Part shown: positions 10,868 through 19,638 of the stretch, one piece after another
Layout: every line of letters starts with the position of its first letter
Position numbering within the stretch: the stretch's first letter is position 1
Assembly: GCA_030267965.1 (NCBI GenBank)
Contig: BRYA01000875.1
Location: 1 to 45,396 of the forward strand
Reading direction: 5' to 3'
DNA length: 45,396 nt
Source: Triparma columacea
Taxonomy: Eukaryota > Sar > Bolidophyceae > Parmales > Triparmaceae
Made by a program: the position numbers and the translations under genes
Notes under the pieces: model-generated
Told to the model about the DNA's origin: nothing
Databases searched by the model: none
The model's input: the letters and a program-made list of their open reading frames with translations, nothing else

Positions 10868-11388
10868 GCGTGGGGTACCGTTGTGTGGGGTATTGTTGGT
10901 TGGTCCCGTTGGTTGGTCCTGGGTTGATCTCGTAGTTCTTTCCGACCACAACCTTCTTTCGATATTCCTTGTTGTATATATATCGTGAAAGGTGAGCAAC
11001 CTCTAATACTGGTATTACATTCTATGTAACTTCCACGTTTTCCCATTGATGATTGATTTTAGGGTAATTTACACCTGATGGGCATACCACCCGCTGAAGA
11101 CACCTATCGTTTTGTCACTACCTCTGAGGGAAAACCATGTTTTTCGCACGCCTGCTAGGCCACGATTTCAAACTTGCCAGAAGCTCACGCCAAACAACGC
11201 ACATTTCTCTCCCCCCCCCAGGCCTAACGAAACTAGCGCTTTGACTGTGTTGTTGTAATATGAAATTTGAAGTGTGTATTTTTAATGCCAGTTCCCCGGA
11301 CAAAATACCTTGGGTTCGTATGTTCACAAGATTTCCCTTAATGATTCATCCTCCTCCCCCCCCCCTTCGTATGTACACAACATTTCCC
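10868..11388. other. intergenic stretch with 51-bp tandem duplication
   Basis: No gene is seen. At 11315-11365 and 11366-11408 there are two copies of a 51-bp unit (TTCGTATGT-CACAA-ATTTCCCTTAA core) with C-rich ends. The second copy covers the stop codon and last codons of the minus-strand rhomboid-like gene, so those codons and the stop have been duplicated downstream. Confidence 0.5.
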
Positions 11389-12566
11389 TTAATTATTCAT
11401 CCTCCTCTCCGCCGCCCTCCTTGCCTCCTCTCTCCTACTATCGTTCGTCCCCCCCCCCCCCTGCCCCAGCGCTTGCCCCCCCCCCGGGAAGCTCGGTTTA
11501 CTAACCCTCCCCGGCGCCTGAATCCCTCCCTCCGAATTGCTGCTAGATGTATTGTTGATCGTATTGACATTGTCCCAACCCCCCCTCGGGGCAATTGCGA
11601 CCGTCCCACCTCCACCCCCCTCTTGCCCAATCAAACCACCATCTCCCCCCTCCATTCCCACCCTTACGTAACCCTCCTTACTAACCCAGTTAACGACTGG
11701 CCATTTCCCCTCTACTCCAACCAGCGTGCTGCGACGAGCGAAGCGAGAGTCGTGTTTAGGTGTTGTGTTCATGGTTTTACGTACGGCGGATAATTATCTT
11801 CACAAATGTTCTTTCCGTTTTTTTCTTGTCCATTCTCACCTCTCGTCAAATTTCATCGCCGTCCTCAACCCACCATGGTACACGTATGTGTAACCCATCC
11901 CCACTGCCACCACCAGGTCCAATCGAATCCCCCCCAGTATCGTGAAGAGCGCTAGGATGACTAGGGGGTAGTACTTGTTCTTTACTTCGACTGGGAAGAA
12001 CAGCACCCTTCTCGTGCCTTCGGGATCATCGCGGTTGCACTGGATTGTTATTAGCATCATCATGTAACCCCAGGGACCGGAGGCGGTGGAGAGGAGGTAG
12101 GAGGGATCTGAGGTGAATATGTAGAGGGTGTAGACGAATGATATGAAGACGCTGTTTATTAGGAGCACGAGGAGAATGGAGGTTAGGAGGAAAGAGGCGG
12201 AGCTGAGAGGAGGAGGAGGGGCGGGAGGAGCGAAGTGATGATTGAAGGAGGTTAGCTAACTGTGGAGCTCTGTTCAGGAACTAACGTGCGCTCCTCCTCG
12301 CTGTGCCCCTTCCTCACCCTTGCTCCCTTTCAAGCCCACTCCCAACACTAGTCATCGCCAAGCCCGAGAACAGTAGCGTGAAGATGGAGTCGCAAACCAG
12401 CACGCTTGTGGCCACCCTGTACACTTCGAGGGACTGGACGGTGAAGAGGGGCACGTTGGAGAGGGCGAGGGTCAAGGGAAGGAACCAGGAGATTATGTAG
12501 GAAATAACTAGGCTTAAGACGATGGAACGAGTTATGAAGGGAGTGGTACGGGACCAATCTTGATAC
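11389..12566 (-). CDS. rhomboid-like (UBAC2/derlin-type) membrane protein, 5' end unresolved
   Basis: Exons 12566-12318, 12202-11840 and 11728-11389 join in frame, both in phase 2. The first listed exon has no in-frame ATG and begins at a good acceptor (CCCCAG|G), so a start exon upstream is missing. The protein shows the rhomboid fold layout: a first helix after TPFITRSIV, 'EVYRVATSVLVCDSI', the GLEREQG turn, two further helices and a Gly-spaced last helix (VVAVGMGYTYVY). The serine-protease GxSG motif is replaced by GPWGYM, so it is probably an inactive rhomboid of the ER membrane. The tail is Gly-rich and ends EEARRAAERRMNN. Intron 2 starts GTGAGAATGG and ends TTCGCTCGTCGCAG, which resembles other introns here. 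Confidence 0.65.
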
Positions 12567-13021
12567 CTGGGGGGTGGTTGGGGAGGGGCAGACGCCGTGG
12601 TGAGTACAATGATCACATGCAACAGCGTGATTGAGGGAACAGGAAAAGGCTGGTCTCGCAGTTCATGGGTTGATCTGATTTGAAGGCTAGGATAGAGACG
12701 ATAAACACACAATACGGAAGGAGGCAGCCAAAAAGATCATAACGTAAGTTAATCATAAGGTGAAGTGCGTGATCAATGTCAGGTTGTAACAATAAAGAGG
12801 CAAATTACTCATTCATTCATCGAGGAGGGTCAAAAAGAAACAGCAAGCGCGCAAAGACTCACTTCGTTAGAAAAGGGTTGGGGTCTTGGCCCTGTTGATC
12901 CTGTTGTGGATGCATTTCAATGCGTTTTGTTACAACAAGTAAAATCGCAAAGGATTCGAAGATTTCGGAGAGATATTCGAGAGGAGCAAAGGCTCGATTA
13001 AAAGTTTTTAAATAAGACAAC
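12567..13021. other. divergent intergenic region
   Basis: Lies between the minus-strand rhomboid-like gene and the plus-strand DFGDF protein. It should contain the missing first exon of the rhomboid-like gene and the promoters of both. An ATG on the minus strand near 12744 opens a short hydrophobic frame, but I cannot connect it by a convincing splice. The sequence just before the DFGDF start codon is AT-rich. Confidence 0.4.
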
Positions 13022-16000
13022 ATGGACGATGATCCATTCGGTGACATGTCACCTGTGAAGAACCAGCCTCTCTCTTCAGTAGATTCATTGCCAGGCTTAA
13101 CGTTGCCCCCCCCTTCTACTCTACCTTCGGTCCCCAACAACAACGGTATAGCTTTATCTACTTCTAAGGACACAACGAAGACCAATGACACGAATGACGA
13201 GAAGAAAGTTGTAGATCAGATTTCCTCTGTCAATGTCGACGACGAGGGTGACGAAACGAGAACGAAAGAGCCATCTGCAGTCGTGACTTCGAAGGAGATG
13301 GAGACTCCTGTGGATGATGGGGATGATGTTGATGAGTTTGGGGATTTTGGGGACTTTGAAGGTGCTAGTAGTAGGGTTGTCAAGGAAACGGAGACGGTTG
13401 ACGTTGTTAAACAGGAGCTTGAGACAACGGGGGGGGGGGAGGAGAAAGAGGCCAAGACAAAGGTTGTTGGTGGGGGAGATACGGGTGAGGATGAGCCGCC
13501 TGAAGAAGCTGATGATTTCGGGGAGTTTGGCGATTTTAACGCCGTTGCTGCCCCAAGCCATACTCCCACCACCATCACCACCACCATCCCTCCTGATGAG
13601 GATGACGATGATGATGACTTCGGAGACTTTAATGAGGTCGCGCCTACGGTTGTCGAAGGGGGAATGCCAGTTAAGGAAGAAGAACCAGTTAAGGAGGAAG
13701 ATCTGGTTGAGGAGGTTCAGCCAGTTAAGGATGAGGACCACAAAGAAACCTCTTCATTGCCACCACCTGCCGTTAATGAGGAGGAGGGAGAAGATCCTGT
13801 AGTTGTCACGCAGGTGGAGCCCGCGGTGGGGGGGGGAAGTGACGGCGCTGAAGACGACGAGTTCGGGTTCGGCGACTTCTCAGACGCCACCACACCAACT
13901 GCAGCACATCCTCCCATCCCTCATGCTGATGACGATAATGATGACTTTGGGGATTTTGGCGGAGCTTCCGAGGCTGCTGTGGAGGAGGTAGATGCTCCGG
14001 CAGTTGTTAAGGAGGAGGAAGCGGTTGTTGAGGAGAAGCCAGTAGTTCCCTTAGTCAAGGAGGAACCTCCGTCGTTGCCACCTGCGGTGGATGAGGCGGA
14101 AGGAGGTTCTGATGATGACTTTGGGGATTTTGGCGGAGCTTCCGAGGCTGCTGTTGAGGAGGTTGATGCTCCGGCAGTTGTGAAGGAGGTGGAGGAAGCG
14201 GTTGTTGAGGAGAAGCCAGTTCCCTTAGTCAAGGAGGAACCTCCTTCGTTGCCACCTGCAATGGATGAGGCGGAAGAAGGTTCTGATGATGACTTTGGGG
14301 ATTTTGGCGGAGTTTCCGAGGCTACTGTTGAGGAGGTAGATGCGTCGGCCGTTGTGAAGGAGGTGGAGGAAGCGTTTGTTGAGGAGAAGGCACTTCCCGC
14401 AGTAGTCAAGGAGGAACCTCCGTCATTGCCACCTGCGGTGGATGAGGCGGAAGGAGGTTCTGATGATGACTTTGGGGATTTTGGCCGAGCTTCCGAGGCT
14501 GCTGTTGAGGAGGTAGACGCGTCGGCCGTTGTGAAGGTGGAGGAAGCGGTTGTTGAGGAGAAGGCAGTTCCCTTAGTCAAGGAGGAACCTCCGTCGTTGC
14601 CACCTGCGGTGGATGAGGCGGAAGGAGGTTCTGATGATGACTTTGGGGATTTTGGCGGAGCTTCCGAAGCTGCTGTGGAGGAGGTAGACGCGTCGGCCGT
14701 TGTGAAGGAGGAGCCACGTGTCGTAGAAGAGCCAGCTGATGCACTCAAGGAAGAGGAGGAGGAGGAGGAGGAGGCGCGGCCGCATAAGTTGACGGACGAT
14801 AATGATGATGAGTTCGGTGACTTCGGAGCTGCCGAGCTGAAGGAAGAGACACCTGCGGCATCTGACCCGGTGTCTGACCCCGAACCGGCCGCCCCAACTT
14901 CTCTAAGTGATGATGAATCAGACTTTGGGTTTGGCGACTTCAACGACGCCCCTTCACCTGCCCCTGCCCCTGCCCCTGTCGCGGCCCCTCCTCCCGCCCC
15001 TGCCGCCGACGAAGTTGATGATTCAGAGTCTGACTTTGGAGATTTTGGGGACTTTTCCTCTGCCGCCCCTGCCCCTGCCGCTGCCCCTCCTCCGACCCCC
15101 GCCGTCGATGAAGGTGATGATTCCGACTCAGACTTCGGAGACTTCGGTGAATTTTCAGCCTCCTCCACCACCTCCGCCCCAGCTCCCGCCCCCCCCGGGT
15201 CCCCCCCTCCTCCCCCACCTTCCGGTGACGACGTTGGCGTAGGTGATGATTCAGACTTTGGAGACTTTGGAGATTTTAACCAAGCCTCCTCCTCGCCTCA
15301 GACACCTACCGCCGACCCGTCTTTCCCTTCTGCCTCCCCCCCCCCTGTTTCCCCCCCCCCCACCTCATCCAAAGACTACTCTACAACCTTCAAGTCAGTT
15401 TTCCCCCTCCCACCTTCCTCCTCAACCCCTCCCCCTACCACAGCCTCCTCCCTCCCCCCCTCCAACCCTACCGTTTCACCCTTGCTTACCCGAATACTAT
15501 CCAAAGCTCTATCAACCGTAAGCATCCCCGACCCACTCGAAGACGATTTTGCAAACGATACCTTCACACCACTCCCCCCTCCCCCTACAGAGGGACTTAA
15601 CTTCGGTACAAACGACTCCTCATCATCATCGTTACCATCGGGAGGTGGGGTGAGACCTAAAAAACAAACGGATGTAGACGTATTTGGGGATGGGGACCTT
15701 CTATTCGCATCACCGGAACCAAACATATCCACACTACCAACCGTTGCTACTACACCCACCACAACGGCTACTGCATCAGGTGGGGGGGTGACAGGCGGTA
15801 GCGATGAGGTTGACCTTATGGATATCTTCGGTGGTGTTAGCGTTGGTTCTGTGGTTTCAGGTTCTGGGGTGATGACGGGGGAGGATGACGGTAAGGTTTA
15901 TAAAGGTCCGACTTCAAAGACCCTTACGGCCGACGATATACTCGGCACGATATTAGCGAGTTCTAAGAAGGAGGATGATGAGGTTGTTGTCGTTACCATG

Positions 16001-16210
16001 AAGAACGATACAACTACACACAACGTTAGAGAAGATTTCGAACACTCGAAGGAGGTAGAAGGCGGGACGAAAGAGGGGCACGAGAAGTTCATGGATAAGA
16101 TACCTGACATTGGGTTCATGTTAAGCGAGAATCTAGAACTTCCAGGGATGGAGAGGGCGAGCAAGATGAAGAGGGACTCTATATCAGAGGCCTTGGACGG
16201 CGTTTTCTGA
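13022..16210 (+). CDS. acidic DFGDF-repeat protein (possible clathrin-adaptor accessory protein)
   Basis: A single-exon, 1062-aa protein. It is extremely acidic and low in complexity. About 15 copies of (D/S)DFG(D/E)F or FGFGDF occur between residues about 100 and 750. Residues about 307-600 are a tandem array of five 57-59-aa units, each opening with DDDFGDFGG and then Val/Glu-rich and 'KEEPPSLPP' segments. A Pro/Ala/Ser-rich linker follows, then a more ordered 120-residue C-terminus (from 'SKTLTADDILGTI'). Acidic-Phe motifs of the DFGxF kind bind the ear domains of AP-1/GGA adaptors in aftiphilin and gamma-synergin, so an endosomal or TGN trafficking role is a reasonable inference. No other domain is seen. 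All repeat-spacing changes are multiples of three. Confidence 0.75.
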   Translation: MDDDPFGDMSPVKNQPLSSVDSLPGLTLPPPSTLPSVPNNNGIALSTSKDTTKTNDTNDEKKVVDQISSVNVDDEGDETRTKEPSAVVTSKEMETPVDDGDDVDEFGDFGDFEGASSRVVKETETVDVVKQELETTGGGEEKEAKTKVVGGGDTGEDEPPEEADDFGEFGDFNAVAAPSHTPTTITTTIPPDEDDDDDDFGDFNEVAPTVVEGGMPVKEEEPVKEEDLVEEVQPVKDEDHKETSSLPPPAVNEEEGEDPVVVTQVEPAVGGGSDGAEDDEFGFGDFSDATTPTAAHPPIPHADDDNDDFGDFGGASEAAVEEVDAPAVVKEEEAVVEEKPVVPLVKEEPPSLPPAVDEAEGGSDDDFGDFGGASEAAVEEVDAPAVVKEVEEAVVEEKPVPLVKEEPPSLPPAMDEAEEGSDDDFGDFGGVSEATVEEVDASAVVKEVEEAFVEEKALPAVVKEEPPSLPPAVDEAEGGSDDDFGDFGRASEAAVEEVDASAVVKVEEAVVEEKAVPLVKEEPPSLPPAVDEAEGGSDDDFGDFGGASEAAVEEVDASAVVKEEPRVVEEPADALKEEEEEEEEARPHKLTDDNDDEFGDFGAAELKEETPAASDPVSDPEPAAPTSLSDDESDFGFGDFNDAPSPAPAPAPVAAPPPAPAADEVDDSESDFGDFGDFSSAAPAPAAAPPPTPAVDEGDDSDSDFGDFGEFSASSTTSAPAPAPPGSPPPPPPSGDDVGVGDDSDFGDFGDFNQASSSPQTPTADPSFPSASPPPVSPPPTSSKDYSTTFKSVFPLPPSSSTPPPTTASSLPPSNPTVSPLLTRILSKALSTVSIPDPLEDDFANDTFTPLPPPPTEGLNFGTNDSSSSSLPSGGGVRPKKQTDVDVFGDGDLLFASPEPNISTLPTVATTPTTTATASGGGVTGGSDEVDLMDIFGGVSVGSVVSGSGVMTGEDDGKVYKGPTSKTLTADDILGTILASSKKEDDEVVVVTMKNDTTTHNVREDFEHSKEVEGGTKEGHEKFMDKIPDIGFMLSENLELPGMERASKMKRDSISEALDGVF
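13940..14810 (+). repeat. in-frame 171-177-bp coding tandem repeat, five units
   Basis: Units begin at GATGACTTTGGGGATTTTGG at 13940, 14114, 14288, 14465 and 14636. Spacings are 174, 174, 177 and 171 bp. Neighbouring units are nearly identical at the DNA level, pointing to recent expansion or ongoing homogenisation inside the DFGDF gene. Confidence 0.8.
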
Positions 16211-16580
16211 AAGAAGCAAGCGACGGGTGGGGGAAGGTGGAAAAAAGGGAGGGGAGGAGACGAAGAACAAAAGGGGAAGAACACTCTCCCCGGGGGTAGG
16301 GGAAGCAGACAGCCGAATGGTAGAGGTGCTGATTGTAATAGGAAATATATACAAGTGCAACGGAACTGAATTTTCAAATTGAAATGTATGTGGGGGTTTT
16401 TATTCATGGAAACAAGACTGCAAGTCGTATTGGCTTTCTGTTGATGTGACGCTAAGACGTGGTATAATAAGGCGTTGAAAAGCTTTTACTAGCGTTACAG
16501 TAAGTTGAATTTAGCCATGGCTGCTTGACTTTCTTTTTTCCTTTTTTCCACTCTCTCCTTTCCTCACCTCACTCCCTCCC
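16211..16580. other. intergenic region between DFGDF gene and GTPase duplicate
   Basis: 370 bases. The first part is purine-rich 3' flank of the DFGDF gene. The last part runs into the duplicated 5' flank shared by the two GTPase copies (homology begins near 16581). No gene is seen. Confidence 0.4.
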
Positions 16581-17830
16581 ATCAAATTCCAAGTGCACCA
16601 ATGCATCAAAAGAGCAGTTTGTCAATAATCCCTCTTTGTTGGCGTATTTGTTCGTTTTAAATGTTGATCGCGCGTTTGTTGTTGATCATCATAGTAGATA
16701 TGTTGTTGATAAGCGTATTAGGGTTTAAATCCGCTTTAAAATGCTTCAAACCATCCACTTTTCACCGACCATTGTGCTCCTCTCTCCTCTCTACCTCCTT
16801 CTCTGTCTCTAACTCATTTGTTACACACACTACATCTACTACAACTGGTACGCATATCACGCGTATCATTCCCTCTTCATCATCACGTTCAATTAGATCA
16901 TCATTAGGATTGTCATTAAGACATTTAACAATACTAAGAGGCAATGGCAGTGATGAAGAACAAGGTGAAGGTGGTGAAGGCGGTAGTAGTAGTAGTAGTA
17001 GTGAAGGTGATAGTCGTAGTCGAAGAAGGAAAAGCTCGAAAATCCAAATTAACCCAAACTGGAAGAAAGATTATGATCAAAATGCACTAACTGAGGCATT
17101 TGATAAAATGGCTGCTGGAGAGGGTGTTAATATTCAGAATAGACAAGGAGTAAACAAGGGAGGAAAGGACGAAATGGACAACTTCACTACATTCCAAATA
17201 CCCGCTGACTTTGATATAGGAGAAGAGGGAGAAGTCGACATGGACGACGACGACGATGACCTATACGACGACGACGACCTAGACTTTGACGATGACCTAG
17301 ACTTTACCGATGACCTTGACTTCGGTGAAAGCTCAAGTCAAGACATGGAGTCTAGAATAACCGCCGCAAAAGCCGCTGCCTCAAAGGGTTACGTAACCAG
17401 CAAGACAGACAACGATAACCTAGACACATTCGTTGACCTTAACCCAGACCTAAACCCAAACGCTACCAATAAACCAGACGAGCTGGTTGAGGAGGCACAG
17501 TTTGAATCTAGGGTATTCCAAGTATCAGGTACCTCTACGTTAGGTTTGAACTGCCCCGGTTGCGGGGTTGAGTTCCAGGCTACCTCCGAACTTGAGGTTG
17601 GATACCTTCCCCCTGATAAGTACGAGGCCGTCCTAAGGGAAGTTGAGATTAGGAGGGGAGGAGGTGGGGAGGATGAGGAGGAGGAGAATACGTGGACGGC
17701 TGAGGACGAGGTTGAATGGCTACTACACGGGGGGGAAAGTACGGGACTTGAAAAGGTCGGGGAAGGGGGGGAGGAGGAAGTGGGGGGTGTGGGGGGGGAG
17801 GGAGGGGGAGCGAGAGAGATGGGGGGGAGC
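16581..17830 (+). repeat. segmental duplication, copy 1 (partner 19560-20840)
   Basis: About 1.25 kb is nearly identical to 19560-20840 in the same orientation, about 2.98 kb apart. It includes roughly 80 bp of 5' flank (AATAATCCCTCTTTGTTGGC) and the first two thirds of the GTPase first exon. Homology dies out in G-rich sequence near 17830. The DNA between the copies contains the fold-back element. Confidence 0.85.
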
Positions 17831-17875
17831 GAGAGAGATGGGGGGTCGCTTAGTAATAATATAAATAATAATTGA
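16661..17875 (+). CDS. truncated duplicate of the YqeH-like GTPase gene (no GTPase domain)
   Basis: A 404-aa ORF. Its first 46 residues are identical to those of the full gene at 19639, and the next roughly 340 are very similar. It has the signal peptide with Phe after the cleavage region (SVLG-FKS), the poly-Ser and Asp-rich stretches, and the first zinc-binding half (LNCPGCGVEF). It then diverges in G-rich repeats and stops before the second CxxC and before any GTPase motif. The full copy has a longer Asp/Tyr tract. The frame is intact, so it may still be translated. It could be a functional plastid protein with only the N-terminal region, or a pseudogene in its early stage. The stop lies 28 nt before the fold-back element. 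Confidence 0.65.
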   Translation: MLIARLLLIIIVDMLLISVLGFKSALKCFKPSTFHRPLCSSLLSTSFSVSNSFVTHTTSTTTGTHITRIIPSSSSRSIRSSLGLSLRHLTILRGNGSDEEQGEGGEGGSSSSSSEGDSRSRRRKSSKIQINPNWKKDYDQNALTEAFDKMAAGEGVNIQNRQGVNKGGKDEMDNFTTFQIPADFDIGEEGEVDMDDDDDDLYDDDDLDFDDDLDFTDDLDFGESSSQDMESRITAAKAAASKGYVTSKTDNDNLDTFVDLNPDLNPNATNKPDELVEEAQFESRVFQVSGTSTLGLNCPGCGVEFQATSELEVGYLPPDKYEAVLREVEIRRGGGGEDEEEENTWTAEDEVEWLLHGGESTGLEKVGEGGEEEVGGVGGEGGGAREMGGSERDGGSLSNNINNN

Positions 17876-17903
17876 TTTATATTCTACCAATCTTGAGAGA
17901 TTC

Positions 17904-18866
17904 AAACTTCTTGAGATCGTAATGCTTTTTAATTTTGAATAGATTTAATTGAAGGTATTGACAGCGCGGTGCGGAGGGTACCTTCAGATCTTATAAAGAC
18001 GCTTATAAAGACGCGTGTAGTAAAGAGTTATGAACTCCGCGAAAACAGACAGGGGAGGGGAGGGGAAAAGTACTCTTCACTCCTCAGCGTTGTAAACTAG
18101 ATTAAAATGAAGCCCTTGACAGCGGGGTTCTAAGGGTACCTTCGGATCTTATTAAAAGGCGTGTTGTAAAGAGTTATGAGCATTTTTAACCCTCCGAACC
18201 CGAATCTCACTGAACCCGAACCCGAATCTCACCGAACCCGAACCGAGCCAGACAGGGAAGGGAGGGAGAAGGGGAAGAAACAGAAACAGAGAGGGAAACA
18301 GAAAGGAGGGGAAAGGGAACCCAGAAGGGAACCAAACCCAACCAAAGAGGGAACAGGGACGAGAGACGAGAGGGGACGAGACAGAGCCAAAAGAGCCCAA
18401 CTGAATGGGGTAGGTATGTAGTACACTTAGAGAATGTATGTAGTATAAATGTATGTAGGATGAGCGAAGCGAAGAGTACATACATTTATACTACATACAT
18501 TCTCTAAGTGTTTTATGGCTTTGTTCTTGGCTTTGGTTCCTTGCTCTGTCCCTCCCATTTCCCCTCTCCCCTCCCTGTCTTAATCCCTGTTCCTGTTCCC
18601 TGTTCCCTGTTCTTCTTCTTTTCCCCTTCTCCGTTGTTGTTGTTGCTGTTGTTCCTCCCTCCTCTCCCTCCTCACTCTCTTTTGAAACTGGCTCGGCTGA
18701 TTCGGCTGGCTCGGGCTGGCTCGGGGTTTTTTTGGGATTTTGGATCATAAATATCTCCTTTATTTGCACGCCTTTTTAAGATCTGAAGGTATCGTTGGAA
18801 CGGCGTTGCCAATACCTTCAATTCCAACTAGTCAAATATAAAAAGCATTGCGATCTCAAGAAGTTT
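17904..18866. mobile_element. large fold-back (inverted-repeat) element
   Basis: Nested inverted pairs: AAACTTCTTGAGATCG (17904-17919) against 18851-18866; AATTGAAGGTATTG (17947-17960) against 18810-18823; TACCTTCAGATCTTA (17979-17993) against 18777-18791; and a perfect 34-bp pair, 18424-18457 against 18477-18510, around a 19-bp spacer. In between, the left strand is purine-rich and the right strand is the pyrimidine-rich counterpart. A related module is repeated directly at about 18113-18190 and, inverted, at about 18945-19040, so the element may extend to about 19040. No coding capacity. It looks like a non-autonomous fold-back transposon. I could not define a target-site duplication. Confidence 0.7.
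18424..18510. repeat. perfect 34-bp palindrome with 19-bp spacer
   Basis: The arms 18424-18457 and 18477-18510 are exact reverse complements (CACTTAGAGAATGTATGTAG at the outer left end). The spacer carries GAGCGAAGCGA, an 11-mer that also occurs in three introns of this window. It is the centre of the fold-back element and could extrude as a cruciform or be transcribed as a hairpin. Confidence 0.9.
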
Positions 18867-19320
18867 CCTCCTCCGTCTCGTCTGGAAGTCTCCTCTTTCT
18901 CCAAATTTGCCTCTTTCCATCGCTCTTTCTCCTCTCTCTTAAGCGCTTTTATAACAAACTGAGGGTACCGCTCGAAAAGCCTTAACGAGAGCTTTGATTT
19001 AGTCTATTCAAATTTAAATAACGTTACAAACTCGCAAAGTTGTGTGGAGAGTTACCTCCTCCTCCTCCAAATTTGCCTACACCAGTACCTCCTTTTGAAC
19101 CCTCTCTCTATCCTCCCACTGTCTCCCACTGTCTCTGTCGATGGATAAAACGCAACCGCGCCTTCCTGCTCGATAATTGTATATATTTGACTTCGTTTTC
19201 CTCCTCCTCCTCCCCCCTCCGTTTTGGGGAGTTGTGTTGTTGAGAGAAGGGAAGGGTTTGGGAGACGCGCTGAGGAGTACACACATTGCTTAGAGCGATG
19301 GTTAGAGCGCTGAGGAGTAG

Positions 19321-19430
19321 TTAGGGTTAGGGTTATGTGAAGAGTACTTCTGTTGCAAGGTCGCTGTTGATGCTCTAGCTGAGGGTGAGGGTGAGGGTGA
19401 GAATGATGGTTAGGGTTAGGGTAAGGGTTA
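19321..19430 (+). repeat. interstitial telomere-like repeats
   Basis: TTAGGGTTAGGGTTA at 19321 and TTAGGGTTAGGGTAAGGGTTA-like sequence at 19410-19430, with GAGGGTGAGGGTGAGGGTGA between them. TTAGGG is the telomere unit in many stramenopiles. The tracts are short and lie internally, next to the fold-back element and the GTPase duplication. Confidence 0.6.
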
Positions 19431-19638
19431 CCAGAGAAGATTTCAATAGTCATTCCGTACAATCATAACATATAGAAAACTCGTAGGCATATCAAATCGA
19501 CGTAATTATGCAACAAATTTGTAATCTCTTCCACCTTCCCTAGTAGAACTCACCCTCCCCTCAAATTCCAAGGCACCCAGTGCATCAAAAGTGCAGTTGT
19601 CAATAATCCCTCTTTGTTGGCGTATTTGTTCGTTTTAA

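Noticed and set aside
13921..15171. 416-codon open frame on the minus strand inside the DFGDF gene
   Set aside because: Its Ser/Pro/Thr-rich translation is the antisense shadow of the plus-strand Glu/Asp/Val repeat. Openness follows from the repeat's codon pattern.
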